A stretch of DNA of 64,000 nt. Origin: Druceiella hillmani (lineage: Eukaryota > Arthropoda > Insecta > Lepidoptera > Hepialidae). Of the stretch, positions 24,638 to 36,029 are shown in pieces. The stretch lies in contig JAYKKI010000064.1 in NCBI GenBank assembly GCA_039881145.1, forward strand, positions 4,025,001 to 4,089,000, given 5' to 3'. How positions within the stretch are numbered: the stretch's first letter is position 1; the number at the start of each line of letters is the position of its first letter. The notes under the pieces were generated by a model. It saw nothing but the letters and a program-made list of their open reading frames with translations. It was not told where the DNA came from and made no database searches. A program made the position numbers and the translations under genes.

Positions 24638-24998
24638 ATTGGGTATTTGACTAATTTTTTTTTATTTCATTAATCATAATTCCAAGGTATAAGCTGATGA
24701 AGAGTGAAATTTTTTTTAATAATCTTAAAAATTTACCGAGTTATAAAAGTTTAAATTTAACCTTTAGAGAAAGATGGCAATACTGTGTTGTGAGGTCATT
24801 TTTAATATTGCACATTATATTCTACGAGAGGAAAAGAGACAGGGATATACCCAACTCTATCCGTATCTTCAAATTTAGAAGCCTACAACTGGCTTATTTT
24901 TCAACCAATTTTTGAATCTTTTTCAAGACTGGTTTTTAATTAACTTATATTTCACAATATTGTACGAAAAATATCAAAATTTAGAATGAGTCAACTAT
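24638..24998 (-). mobile_element. ~362-bp dispersed element, copy 2
   Basis: Reverse-oriented copy of the element at 21508-21870: starts with AATTGGGTATTTGACTAA and ends with TTAGAATGAGTCAACTA. Same length and ends as the other copies, which supports a discrete mobile unit. A 72-codon frame inside (24697-24915) does not carry a recognisable domain and is not clearly kept in the other copies. Confidence 0.8.
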
Positions 24999-25985
24999 CG
25001 TATTGTTAAATAGAATTATTGTCAAATTTGTAATTTACCGAAAAATATATAAACAACTCACGATGATGATGGAGATCAGAGATATAATTTCTCAATAAAC
25101 CATAAAGGAAGTACATGAGAACTAGAGACTGTTTAAGAAATATTCATGATGTACGTGGATCGATAAATTCAAGATTTTTAAAGGAATTGTACCTATTAAT
25201 CCCTACAAAAGGACTGTTTCATGATATGGTTTTTTTGTTATAACCCTGGCTCTTCTGAATATATGAAAAAAATAAATATCAGCTAATTTCAACCAAAAAA
25301 AGCCGATGGATGAAAAGCTAAGTCATTTGTACCAACCAGGTTCATCAAACTGGTGTAAAAAAACAGTTTTCTCTAGGTACATCTGGTGAATTGATAAACC
25401 GCTTTTAGATGATAAAGTAGTATATGAAAGCTGGACATGATGAGATCTGGATCAGAAATTCAAAATACTGAGTCTTGTATTTCTTTTGACAAAGGCACAT
25501 ATATTCAGGATAAGAGAGCACTGTTATTGTCACTTTCTATTTTATCAATTATAGAAATATTATTTAGAACAGGATTGACTATTGGTTCCAATATCTGTGC
25601 AAGTGTCAACTTACGAGATTGTCACGGAACAGACTAAACAGGTTTCAAGCAGCTGATGTTTCCGAGAAAATCAGGACATCTTATGAAGTAGGACCAACTA
25701 CTGAGCAAAACAATTTCTAATAAGTAGAAGATTATTTTTATGACCTAGTAATAGCCGTTTAATAAACAGATATTACGTATGATGCTTTCTTAAATGACAA
25801 ACAGCAAAAAACATAGACAAAGTCATTTTTTTTGTTCGATTACCTATAATACAACAAGGTTTCTAAGCAAGAAATTATTTTTAAAACCGTGTTTCAAATA
25901 AGACAAAGCTTTGAAATTATATTAACCAGGATCGCCTTCTAACACAATGAATTTACCTATTCACTTTTACTTGAATATATCTTTC
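24999..25985. other. Unassigned sequence
   Basis: No recognisable gene; the 66-codon frame at 25437-25637 has no motif that I can name. Confidence 0.4.
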
Positions 25986-25989
25986 AGCA

Positions 25990-26057
<68 letters not shown>
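25986..26057. repeat. (CT)n-(AT)n compound microsatellite
   Basis: About 25 bp of CT repeats pass directly into about 45 bp of AT repeats. Confidence 0.96.
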
Positions 26058-26060
<3 letters not shown>

Positions 26061-26066
26061 AATATA

Positions 26067-26124
26067 ATGGAGAGTAAAACAGTCCACAGGCAATTAAAGT
26101 TAATGTTATTCAGATACAGTGGGC

Positions 26125-26129
<5 letters not shown>
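26067..26129 (+). repeat. 63-bp direct repeat, left copy
   Basis: GGAGAGTAAAACAGTCCACA through CAGTGGGCATTAAT recurs at 26880-26943 with a few substitutions. The 750 bp between the copies consists of a (TA)n tract, a Helitron and a second (TA)n tract. A tandem duplication into which the Helitron and TA repeats later inserted is one explanation. Confidence 0.85.

Positions 26130-26169
<40 letters not shown>
26129..26169. repeat. (AT)n microsatellite abutting a Helitron 3' end
   Basis: About 40 bp of AT directly next to the ACTAG end of the Helitron at 26170. Confidence 0.95.
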
Positions 26170-26170
<1 letters not shown>

Positions 26171-26667
26171 TAGCGTGACCCGTGCGAAGTCTTCGCATTA
26201 TAAATTATTCAACTCAATTTAATAAATCAAAATTGATTGCAGGTATTCAATTCATTTCTAATTTTGCACACTGCTTATTACGTTTTTATTCCATTGTGAA
26301 GCTCAGATGACAGATCAAACAAATATTTTACTAAAATTGAAATATAGAGGCGCAAGTATCAAAAGCATTGAGCTAAAGCGCCACTTTATTTATACGTGAG
26401 TGGATTTGAAATTAAACAAAAATTTTACCGACCGTCAATCGTATTGACGTTGAGCCGTTAGATTGGCAGCATTGCTGTTTTGTGTATATAATTTTAATAA
26501 TTAATTAATTTGCAAAAACAATAGCAATAATAAATTTTTTAGTTGTGGATGCCGGTAGAGCAAGCAATTATCTATAAAATGATATATAATTTATGTGGAT
26601 TAGTTGTGAGGTTTTTTCTAAAAAGGGAGAGTAACATCTTAACCTTAGCGTATTAATATATATGATG

Positions 26668-26668
<1 letters not shown>
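26170..26668 (-). mobile_element. Non-autonomous Helitron, copy 2
   Basis: Reverse complement of the element at 4583-5159: ACTAGCGTGACCCGTGCGAAG carries the CTAG end and hairpin, and the other end reads ATATATATGATGA (TCATCATATATAT on the element strand). It lies between two AT tracts, so the host site was probably a microsatellite. Body sequence is about 95% identical to the other two by eye, for example GACCGTCAATCGTATTGACG. No coding. Confidence 0.87.

Positions 26669-26731
<63 letters not shown>
26669..26731. repeat. (AT)n microsatellite at Helitron 5' end
   Basis: About 63 bp of AT continuing from the Helitron terminus. Confidence 0.95.
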
Positions 26732-26732
<1 letters not shown>

Positions 26733-26879
26733 TTATCAAGAAATGATAAAAAACAGAGTGTAAATAAATTTATATTACTTTATCATATCCCTAAAAAACT
26801 TACAAGTATTTACTGTTCTTGACTAGTATGCCTAAATTTAAAACAATCAGTAGTTTAGCTATATTTCTTATAATTTTCA

Positions 26880-26943
26880 TGGAGAGCAAAATAGTCCACA
26901 AGCAATTAAAGTTAATGTTATTCAGGTACAGTGGGCATTAATT
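26880..26943 (+). repeat. 63-bp direct repeat, right copy
   Basis: Right partner of 26067-26129, beginning GGAGAGCAAAATAGTCCACA and ending CAGTGGGCATTAATT. Confidence 0.85.
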
Positions 26944-27173
26944 GGTTCATTAATATACCACTGGTATCTCGCTTGATGATTGCTTCCAGAACGTTTTCTC
27001 TCAGCCAAGTGGTGATGGTTTTGCTGTTTGCTTTGTGGGCTGCTCAAGTTGTTCCACTAGTCTTGATGTTCACGTGACTTGGTGTAAGTTTAAACTTTAT
27101 GCACGTTTTGTTGATCCAAATATGTTGTACTGTCTTTGGAGTCGGCGGAACAATATCGCCAAATGTAGCTAAT

Positions 27174-27272
27174 TGCCCACCTGAAGATGTTGTAATACAA
27201 CGAAACCAGGTCGTGGTAAAGAACTTAAATAAAGTAGAAATGATATTACATCACGTAGTTTCATTTAATTGT
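27174..27272. mobile_element. Half copy of the fold-back MITE
   Basis: GCCCACCTGAAGATGTTG through GTAGTTTCATTTAATTGTG, matching the right arm only of the element at 14084-14281. Loss of one arm would prevent hairpin formation. Confidence 0.85.
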
Positions 27273-28803
27273 GGGTACCACTGGTACTTAAATATTGTGT
27301 ACAATTAAAGTGATTTCGTCAAAATGACAAAGGAAAACACATAACATTAAAAATGAAGGATCAAAAGTGAAAAGAGACTTGTAGAAAATATTGGGTGGTT
27401 ATATTATCCGTAATATTAGGTACTCTCTAGACTGTCTAAGCACCATCTCGTATCGACATTTGTCGCGCATATGTTCATTCATAGTCTTTAACATCCTGGG
27501 ACAAAAGGTTTTGAAAGAATAGAACAAAAATCATTAGATATTATTTTTGCAACTTTTTGTTTAGTTTCATTCAAATAAGTGAAAGACGAAAGTATGAGAA
27601 ATCTCAGGATGTAACAAGTAAAAAAAATATTGAATGCTTCATTGAGTGTTTAGGTTGCGTACTCCCCATAGAAAAACAGACAAACAAGTATGCGTGCCTC
27701 GTACGACCTAGTATTTTGTAACAGGTATACGTATCTACCTATTATTTTTACGTACTTGTAACAGCAGCACTTAGCATAAGAAATACTGGTATCGCACACC
27801 TCTAGTACATACCTATCCATAATAATAAAATAAGGGTAAAATTGAACAGGTCTTTTAAAATAAAATTTATGTCCCATTTTCATATTTCATATTTATACCC
27901 AGTCTACATGTGATCAAGTTTCAAAATTGTGTGTAATTTTTCTTTACAAATCTAGTTTTTCAACCACAGTCTTGTAAAACCTGAAAAACTACTCGGTGTT
28001 ATCAATTGATTAGAACTTTCAAAGAAAATTATTTCAGCTCTTTTCTTGAGTGAAACTTCTTTAGCGACGTTTAATTCATTCTGTAACATTAACATTTTGT
28101 AACGCTTGAGAATTTTAAAAATACTTCTTTAACATTATCGTAATTCAAGTAATTGACAAAAATCTAAACATTTTATTTTAATCGTGTATAATCAGTCTTA
28201 AATCTTAATCAAAATATAAAGTTAGGTATTAAGCAAGAAACGAAATTAAACTAAGTCATATTGTCACGTTAAAATTGTGTAACGCTTGAGAAAACAAATG
28301 CCGAACACATCCGATCGGCGGCGGAAAAGGCCGAACGCTAATAACATAGCAGTCGAGAATGTCAAAAAATGTGTTTTATTTTTAGCAAAATTTTGAGTTT
28401 TGAAGAAATGTGTAATTTCCTTGTTTTTTTTTATTTTGGTGTAATTATATAAGATAACTATATTTGGCTACCTTTAACATTTTTTTAAAATTTTAAATGA
28501 ATTATTGAATTATTTTTATAGCGTAATAACCATAATCGGTCGGAAGACGTCCACTGCTGGTCATAGACCTTCCCGATATATACGTTCCCACAAAGTTACT
28601 TTGCTTATAATATGGTGGAATCGGCCCTAATTGCCATACTTAGTAAACGAATTAGTAACTGCAGTGAAAGGTTCTCGGTGAGAAGAAGTACTCCTCTCGT
28701 GTATTATCTTAGTCGCAGGATGTGTGTGTCTGGTTGTCCTACCCATAGTAAGGGGATGCGGTAGCCGCGTCCTAAGCCGGAAACAACATGGCTACCGTTA
28801 CAT
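27273..28803. other. Unassigned, partly related to the 37.5-38.2 kb inverted-repeat element
   Basis: The piece 28020-28370 shares the order GTGAAACTTCTTTA, TGTAACGCTTGAGAAAA and GGCGG-GGAA--GGCCGAACGCTAA with the right arm of the element at 37466-38170, so it is probably a diverged relative. No gene seen in the rest; the 77-codon minus frame at 27650-27883 has no recognisable domain. Confidence 0.4.
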
Positions 28804-29114
28804 TTAAATTCAATATGACCTTCTAAGCTCTAACATATAGAAAAATCGGCCGTTATTTTGAACATTTTTGTCATCTTCATTCTCAGTTTTAAATTAAATA
28901 TCTCCGTTAAAGCCAACCTCATAAATGCTTGTATGGGCTCCCGCCATTTTTTAAATTAAATATGACTTTCTACGCTCTAACATCTAGAAAAATCGGCCGT
29001 TATTTTGAACATTTTTGTCAAACAATGTCATTTCCTCTAATTTTTCATATTTATATATATAATATCTTCGTTAAAGCCAATCGCATAAATGCTTGCATGG
29101 GTTCCCGCCATTTT
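28804..29114. repeat. Tandem duplication, ~147-165 bp unit
   Basis: Two adjacent copies share TCTAGAAAAATCGGCCGTTA, GTTAAAGCCAA and CATAAATGCTTG(T/C)ATGGG, ending GGCTCCCGCCATTTT or GGTTCCCGCCATTTT. The second copy has a short AT-rich insertion. Confidence 0.9.
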
Positions 29115-29160
29115 GTCATAGCAATAATGATTTTAAAGAATAGTTGCAACAAATAAAATT

Positions 29161-30265
29161 GTTGGCCATTTTCAAAGCAAAAGATTTATTCAAACTAACT
29201 CTTATGTTGTACGCCTAATCAATTGTGGCCAACTTCATAATTCAATTCGGGTTTAATTTTTTTATTAATAGTTGTCTTATTCATTTCTATTCTCATTACG
29301 TTTAAACTGCTGAAATATTTAATTTGATTAATTAATACAAATGTTATATACTAATTTTATTGTAAAAACAAATAATCATAGATTCTATAAAAATATTTTT
29401 GTAGGAGACGGCCATGTATAATTTTTAATGTCATGGTTCATATTAATTTTTTGGCCATTTTCAAATCAAAAGATACTTTCAAATCGAGTCTTGTGTTGAA
29501 CGCCTAATCAATTGTAGCCAACTTCATAATTCAATTCGGGTTTTATTTTCTCTATTAATAGTTGTCTTATTAATGACTATTCTCATTATGTTTAAAAGGC
29601 TGAAATATTTAATTTGATGAATTAACATAAATTTTAGATACTAATTTTAATGTAATGACAAATAATCATGGATTTTATAAAAATATTTTTGTTGGGGACG
29701 GACATGTTTCATTTTTAATGTCACATATGGTTCGTATTAATTGTTTGTCCATTTTCAAAACAAAATATTGTTTCAACCTGAGCTTAGTGTTGAACGCCAA
29801 ATCAATTGTGGCCAACTCCATAATTCAATTCAGATTTCAATTTTAATTACAATTTCAGATACAAATTTTATTGTAATAACAAATAATCATAAATGCCATA
29901 AAAATGTTTTTGTTAGAGATGGCCACGTTTGATTTTTAATATCACATATGGTTCCTATTAATCTTTTGGCAACTTCCACAGCAAAAAAATCATTTAAACT
30001 AAGCTTTATATTGAACGTCAAACCATATGTGACTAACTTCATAATTCAGTTCGAATTTTATTATCTTTAATAATATTTGTATCACTAATTTCTATTTTCA
30101 TTACGTTTAAATTACTGAAATATTTAATTTATTGAATTAATAAAAATTTTAGGTACTAATTTTATTAGGTATAATAACAAATAATCATGGGTTTCATAAA
30201 ACCATTTTCCTTAGAAATGGCTACATTTTATTTTTGATGTAATATATTGTTCATAGTCATTGGGT
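29161..30265. repeat. ~290-bp tandem repeat, 4 diverged copies
   Basis: Copies start near 29162, 29451, 29745 and 29966 (TTGGCCATTTTCAAA or variants); the third is about 70 bp short. Shared landmarks: GCCTAATCAATTGTGGCCAA, CATAATTCAATTCGG, CAAATAATCAT, GACGGCCATGT. Divergence between copies indicates an old array. Short frames inside are copy-specific and not conserved. Confidence 0.9.
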
Positions 30266-30361
30266 TCTGCATGTTTAGTTTCTTTTTATAAATGAAATAT
30301 TACCTATAGTTGAAAGAAATGTCAGTACCTATTAGTTGCTTAAATATATAATATTTTTGAT

Positions 30362-30512
30362 ATAGATCTGGTATACTTAGATAAGGTATACCTAATGCTT
30401 ATCAAAATAGACCTGGTAACAAAGTATGACGTATCAAAAGATACCTGATACCTAGATAAGGTATACCTAATGCTTATCAAAATAGACTTGGTAACAAAAT
30501 ATGACGTATCAA
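30362..30512. repeat. ~75-bp tandem duplication
   Basis: GATAAGGTATACCTAATGCT through TATGACGTATCAAAA is present twice with very few differences. Confidence 0.92.
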
Positions 30513-31400
30513 AATATACTTAATGAAGAAAGTTTTGATGGTAACTGGTATCGGTATTGCACCTATGAATGTTCCTTTTATATATTTTAAATATTATTTT
30601 CAGTGGTTCTTGGATAAATAATTACATAACATGTGTAAAATTTAAATGGGTATATAATTTCGTTTATGTGCTAAAAATTCTGACAGACAGTGTCGTTACG
30701 GTTATCGGGTTCTATTCGAACATTTTCTGTATCGAACCTTAAATATTATCCAACTAAATCATATCCACAAATAATTTGAAACTAATTTTGTCAAGTCTTG
30801 AAATCAAGCAAAGTTTGTTCTACATTTAGCAACTTAAGCACTAAAGAAATTAAATCAATGCAAATCGTGCGTTTCATCATAACACTTTAGCGAAATAATC
30901 CAAAATTCATGTCGTGTTCCCAAAACGAAACCAAATTAATAATCAAAACGCGAAGCAACACCACGAAAACCGCAAAATAAAAAGCGCCAAACGTTACATT
31001 AGCTCCAATGCGATATTATTTTAAATTTACATAAACACGCAGGCCTGTAAATCTGTCGAAAGGGCTCAGCATTCAACTGCCGCCATATTGTGTTGAGCAA
31101 AGCGGGTGGCTAATGACCAATCAGAGCGCGCGCCCGACGTTTCAATTTAATTTCATATATCGAACGTGATTCCGCCATCTTGATGAGGGCTGCTAATGAT
31201 GTTGGGCTCGATCTATAGTCCTGCCCTGTTCATTAAGTTAACTATTTTTAATCAATGTTTCGAGGCTTTAAAATAAATTAAAAAAAAAAAATAAACTTAC
31301 TGACATTCATTTTGACAATGTATGAAAGGAAATGGTTACACTCTTTTTAAAATAGTGAATGTAATAGAATAAAATAAATTAAAGAAAAAGAATATAATTT
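30513..31400. promoter_or_regulatory. AT-rich sequence with a CpG-containing CCAAT-box island
   Basis: Positions 31030-31235 stand out from the AT-rich background: GACCAATCAGAGCGCGCG (31115-31132) contains a CCAAT box in good context, with several ATTA/TAATGA homeodomain-type cores and two GCCGCCATATTG or CCGCCATCTTG phrases nearby. This could be a promoter-proximal or conserved non-coding element, but no TATA box, exon or start can be linked. The remainder (30513-31030, 31236-31400) shows nothing recognisable. Confidence 0.25.
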
Positions 31401-31560
31401 GTCGCCGTGGTGTGTTGGGTTGTTCACAAGGCATATGGTCTTTGATGATGTGGTGCATAGCTGGAATCCGGGTTCGATTCAGGGCCGTTCGTCGGATGGG
31501 GCTGGATTGGTGCTATGGTTGGCTGTAGGAGATTATTAATGTAACAATAATGAATCAAAT
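31401..31560 (+). mobile_element. tRNA-derived SINE, copy 2
   Basis: Starts GTCGCCGTGGTGTGTTGGG with the A box-like TGGTGTGTTGGG at 31408-31419 and a B box GGTTCGATTCA at 31471-31481 (final C changed). It aligns with the SINE at 19713-19917 through GGCATA(T/C)GGTCTTTGA, GGAATCCGGGTTCGATTC and TGGTTGGCTGTA(G/A). The 3' boundary is uncertain. Confidence 0.82.
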
Positions 31561-32585
31561 TGTAAGGAAATTTTTAAAGTACAACTTTTAGAAACAATTA
31601 CAAAAAAATTAATATCGACGGCTATGCCCGAAATGAATGGAAAATAAACTGTTAATTGACATTGAAATTCATAGTGTTGTATTCAGAATGATTGTTTTCT
31701 TTTTCTCTTTATAACTTTTTATATTTCGTTCTTTGACGATCTTGTGGGGGTTTACGAATTTTATAGATTTGTGTCGTGCATCTGTGTATAGAGAATATGA
31801 CACACCAACATCGACACTTTGTTTCATCGTGTTGGTTTAAAGAAATGGTATTTAAAAACTGTTATCAAAAATAACCTGGTTTTTTTCTAAACAAATACAC
31901 GATTTTTCCTTTCTAGTCTCTATTACTGATTTGCTAGCTGGCTATGATATTTAAATAAAATATAATGTTACATGCTCTATTATTTCTATTAAATGTTTAT
32001 ATCTGCACCGTGATTGCTATGTTTAATGGTTAAATAGTACACTTAAAAGAAACCATTTTGTTTTAATGTGGGTTATGTAAACGCGTATTGACTTTGCATC
32101 GCGTATATTAAACATAGCCTTACACAAATCTTACATCTTACGATCTCACTCATATCAGGTTCATCATTTTTATGATAAACATAGCAAAATACTTGAATTT
32201 AATCTGAGATACTCGTAAATTGTAATCTGATATACTCGTAAATAGAAAATTATATATTTCTATTTATTTTACTTTTACTAAAAGATATTGAATTAAGATT
32301 GAAAAAGTATGCCGCTTGTGCACAGAAATTATGAAATTAGGAACGGAATATTCATAAAAGCACATACCTATAAAATATAAATTATCTCTTAAAAATATCT
32401 AGTTTAAGTTAATATTTGAACTTATAACGTCTTCATTAGGTTATAACACAGTTATTTTGGTAGCTTTTCAGTTTTTACAACAATTTTATATGTTGGTAAA
32501 AATTGTTTTATACGTTGGTCTTTAATGTTTTTTTTTATCCTAACTCTAAAATGAGGAAATATTTTTGTATCAAGACGTAGTGTCA
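31561..32585. other. AT-rich non-coding sequence
   Basis: No recognisable gene or element. Confidence 0.45.
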
Positions 32586-32765
32586 AGACGTAGTCACTTG
32601 ACTGGCGCTCATTAACAAAACTATAAATACGACCCAAATTGACGACCCAATAACGACGTGCGAGCGAGGCGGAACGACAACAAGCCCGGTTGCCTTGGCG
32701 ACGCTCCTCTAATGAAGTCGCCTCACTCATTGGCCGAGCGGCCTTATTACTATTATTATTATGGT
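32586..32765. promoter_or_regulatory. CpG-containing island with an X-box-like palindrome
   Basis: A GC-rich patch (GTGCGAGCGAGGCGGAACGA, then GCCGAGCGGCC) in AT-rich DNA. GTTGCCTTGGCGAC at 32689-32702 differs at two of 14 positions from the RFX X-box consensus GTTGCCATGGCAAC. Frames of 118 (minus) and 138 (plus) codons overlap it but consist of low-complexity residues and resemble no family. It may be a promoter or an untranslated exon; evidence is motif-level only. Confidence 0.25.
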
Positions 32766-33815
32766 CGTTTTTATTTTTATTTTCGAAATCAAGACTTTTT
32801 ATTTTCATTGTTGCTATTATGCCTTTCGGGCCTTGATTTTATTATTATTATTATTTTTCTCGTTTCTTACTGCGAGGTATTCGTTTTAGTGAATAGTAAT
32901 TTGTTTTCCGTCCGTTCGCAGTTTATCGGCGTTTTTATTTTACGAGTTTTGTTTTTGGTTAATACGTGGAATGTTGGATTTTGGATACGAATTAATGCTA
33001 ATTTTCTGATTGGAAATGTATATTTGTGCATGCCTTATCAAGATCTCCCGTTGAAATGCGGTAAGATCGGATGACAGCCTGCCAAACAGACGACTTATTT
33101 ATTACGTTTATTGGTAGCTGATCGTTAAGGCTTCTCCCAGGCTAAAAGGGACTGTGATTGTGTTTTGTTTCAATAACTTTTATGTATAGGTAATAATTAT
33201 TTACAGTTTATTTATTAATTGTTTTCTGAGCAGTTTAATTATAATTTTGTGCTTTAGAACTTTGATTCAATCTTGTATGTAATATAAAAAAGTTTATAAT
33301 AAACAATATATAATAGTTAGTTATGCATGGCTTGGAACTTTTTTACAGCTTTCATTAGTTTTAACGTTTTGGTTTAATTAACTCAAAAATACATATAATA
33401 TCTCAGGAAATTCTTTATGAAGCACTTTGCTAATTATATAAAGGTACTTCTTCTTTGTTAAAAAAATACCAACAATTCACTTCAATTCAAAAGAGAAATT
33501 CCACATTGGGAGATTCGACGCCATGACAGCATCCATCCGAGTACCGATCCGATAAATCAGTTAAAAACAGTTACATCTTTCATTTACAAAAAACACCATT
33601 AAACAATATGACGCTTCGAATAAGAGAAATGTCTTTATTTTGTCTCGATGAGTCTTGATTATTTACTTAAGGGGCTCTCTCTAAATGGACTGGCATAAGA
33701 TGGATGAGTGACGAGACGAAAAAAATGGCTAAGTGAGCAAAAATGCAGAAAACGATTGTTAGATATGGCCAACATTGACAAGTGCCAATCTTAAGATGCA
33801 ACTGTCTTGTATATA
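32766..33815. other. Unassigned sequence
   Basis: Begins with ATT-type trinucleotide runs, then plain AT-rich DNA. No supported gene. Confidence 0.4.
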
Positions 33816-34037
33816 CTAATATACTTCTGAATAAGACGAACTTAGAGCAGAAATTTGACTACGGTACGACCAAGATGATTTTGTAACATAAGAAGATACA
33901 ACACTTAATAGCTTAATGCAGATTTAATGGTGTAAAGTTTAACTTAAAATGTTTGAACAGCCTTCGTGTTACCATTTAAAATGGTTTTTGTCCATTACCG
34001 ACATGCTCTTAAAAAATATTATTTTCCTAGTGGCACA

Positions 34038-34722
34038 TAGGGTTGCCAGATGTCCGGAATTGTCCCGGAATTTGTGATATTGTACCGTGTCCAGGAATGT
34101 AATAAATTTGTACTGGAAATGTGAAAAAATATGGGAATTCTTTAAAATTGTCTTTATTGGCATTTTTCGTGAACCTATACATGCCATAGCTGCATTACAT
34201 TTTGCCAGATCGATCAGTGGAAAGACCGGAATCGCATGATTATGGATCAAATCAAGGCATAAATTTAAATTCAAATAAATTGCGAAGAGTTAGAATTCAA
34301 CTTCAATTTATTAAAATAACTAAATCGACACATGAACATAATAAATTGTATATTATTGTCATTGTCAATCTACGAACGTTAAGTTTCGAGTTGAAATTAT
34401 ATAAGATTAATTATTGCAGGACAAATTTGCCAAATATTAGTATTAGCTTTTAGCAATTTGGATAAATGTGATTAACATAACGACTGTTTTAATATTAAAT
34501 TAGTTATAATTATTTAATAAGTCAATAAACTTTATTAAAAAGTTCATTTTGCATTTTGGCAAAAGAAAACAACTTTTTTATTTATTTTTATTAATATGAA
34601 TGTTTTTCGGGTTCAAAAAACCTTTTGTTGGGTCAATTAATTTTTTTTCTTAAATCACTAGTAGTTATAGATATAGTAGTATAAATGTCCCGGAAAAAGT
34701 GATTTTACTTATGGCAACCCTG
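34038..34722. mobile_element. Non-autonomous hAT-like element
   Basis: 685 bp with complementary ends: AGGGTTGCCA at 34039-34048 and TGGCAACCCT at 34712-34721, followed inward by CCGGAA-TGTCCCGGAA on the left and TGTCCCGGAAAAAG on the right. Flanked by an 8-bp duplication, GTGGCACA (34030-34037) and GTGGCACC (34723-34730), one mismatch. An 8-bp duplication and TAGGGTTGCC-type ends fit the hAT superfamily. No transposase is intact; the 101-codon minus frame at 33969-34274 crosses its boundary and is spurious. Confidence 0.82.
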
Positions 34723-34734
34723 GTGGCACCCATC

Positions 34735-35010
34735 TATCTTGTGATCTTGTCTGCATGAAAGTGCAATCTTTTTATGCGTTATTTATGGAAGTGCAGTGTT
34801 TTATGCGTTTATTTATAGGTACAAATGGAGTACTTGTATGAGTTTATTTACGAAAGGGCGATATTTCTGTACGTTTATTTATGAAAGTGAAGTGTTTATT
34901 TATGCAAGTTATGCGTTTATTTATGTAAGTAAGGTGTTTTTATGCGCTTTTTCATGCAAGTGAAGTGTTTTTATGAGTTTATTTATGCAATTGCAGTGTT
35001 TTTATGCGTT
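34735..35010 (+). repeat. ~33-bp tandem repeats within left inverted arm
   Basis: Degenerate units of the form TATTTATGCAAGTGAAGTG-TTTTTATGCGTTTA, about eight copies. The complementary tract in the right arm is at 35595-35720. The interior 35011-35594 is AT-rich, with a small cluster of ATAGTCATATAG repeats at 35195-35265. Confidence 0.88.
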
Positions 35011-36029
35011 TATTTTATTTTATTTTATCCTGGCAAATAAGCCAGTTTTATGCTAAATCCTAAAAAATAAACGAACAAAACTTTCCACATTATAACATTA
35101 GTGTGATAAGTAAATTGGATACCTACTATTATTTCATCTCATATATTTTAAAAATGCAGTACGTTTTTTTCTTAAATATAGTTACCTATCATCATTTAGG
35201 TAAATATAGTCATATAGGGACCTATAATCATATCGGTACTAATAGTCATATAGATACTTATCATGGGGACGTATGCTTATTTAAATATAAGTAGGTACCT
35301 TTCAACTAGGGATCCAAATTTATTTATAAAGATCACATATTAATAATTAATACCAACCAAATATTAGATTACTAAAACGATATAAGATTAAATTTTATCT
35401 GTCTGTCGGTTTGTCTAGTGATATTAATTTTATATAAGATGTAGATAGTAACCGTTGAACTAATTTAGTTTTTGTTTTATTATGATATGTGAAGTGATTC
35501 GGAAGTTATGATGATGTAGTGAAATGTTAAATAAAATCATCACCACACGAATGGTGCGGGATTTAAACTAAATTAATTACTTTTATCTAATAAACGAGTA
35601 TGAAATAATACGCATAAACAATTAAATTTGCGTAAATAAACGCATAAAACGTGCATTTGCATAAATAAACTAATAAAAACACTGCACTTGCATAAATAAA
35701 CGTATAAAAAGATAACACTTCCGCACGGACGAGGTCACAAGGTAGGTAGTTACCAATAGTAAATGATATTTTTTAAGAGCATGTCGATAATGGGCAAGAA
35801 CCATTTAAACGATGGCTGCTGGAATACTTTAAGTTAAACTTTACACCATTATATCTGCATTAAGCTATTATATTTTGTAGCTTTTCATGTCACAAAACCA
35901 CAGTGCTCGTACCGTGGCAAAATTTAAGAAATACGAAGTCAAAACAAATATTTGCTGTAGGTTTGTCTTATTCAAAAGTATATTGGTTAATTGAATTCAC
36001 TGTTACATGAAATCTTCTTCTAAGAGTGC

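Larger units (their letters stand above)
33816..35990. mobile_element. Long inverted-repeat (fold-back-like) element
   Basis: Outer arms 33816-34030 and 35775-35990 are reverse complements (for example ATACTTCTGAATAAGAC versus GTCTTATTCAAAAGTAT, and the TTAACTTAAAATGTTT region versus its complement). Inside each arm sits a tract of about 33-bp tandem repeats (34735-35010 left; 35595-35720 right, inverted). Long inverted ends that contain internal tandem repeats recall Drosophila FB-type fold-back elements. No transposase is visible. A small hAT-like element interrupts the left arm. Outer boundaries are judged by loss of similarity; a target-site duplication was not established. Confidence 0.7.

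Noticed and set aside
32452..33074. 118- and 138-codon frames on opposite strands
   Set aside because: They overlap each other, and rely on ATT-type simple sequence (poly-Tyr, poly-Asn, poly-Ile); no family resemblance.
33969..34274. 101-codon minus frame as hAT transposase remnant
   Set aside because: It crosses the hAT boundary at 34038 into the older arm and shows no hAT dimerisation or zinc-finger motif.
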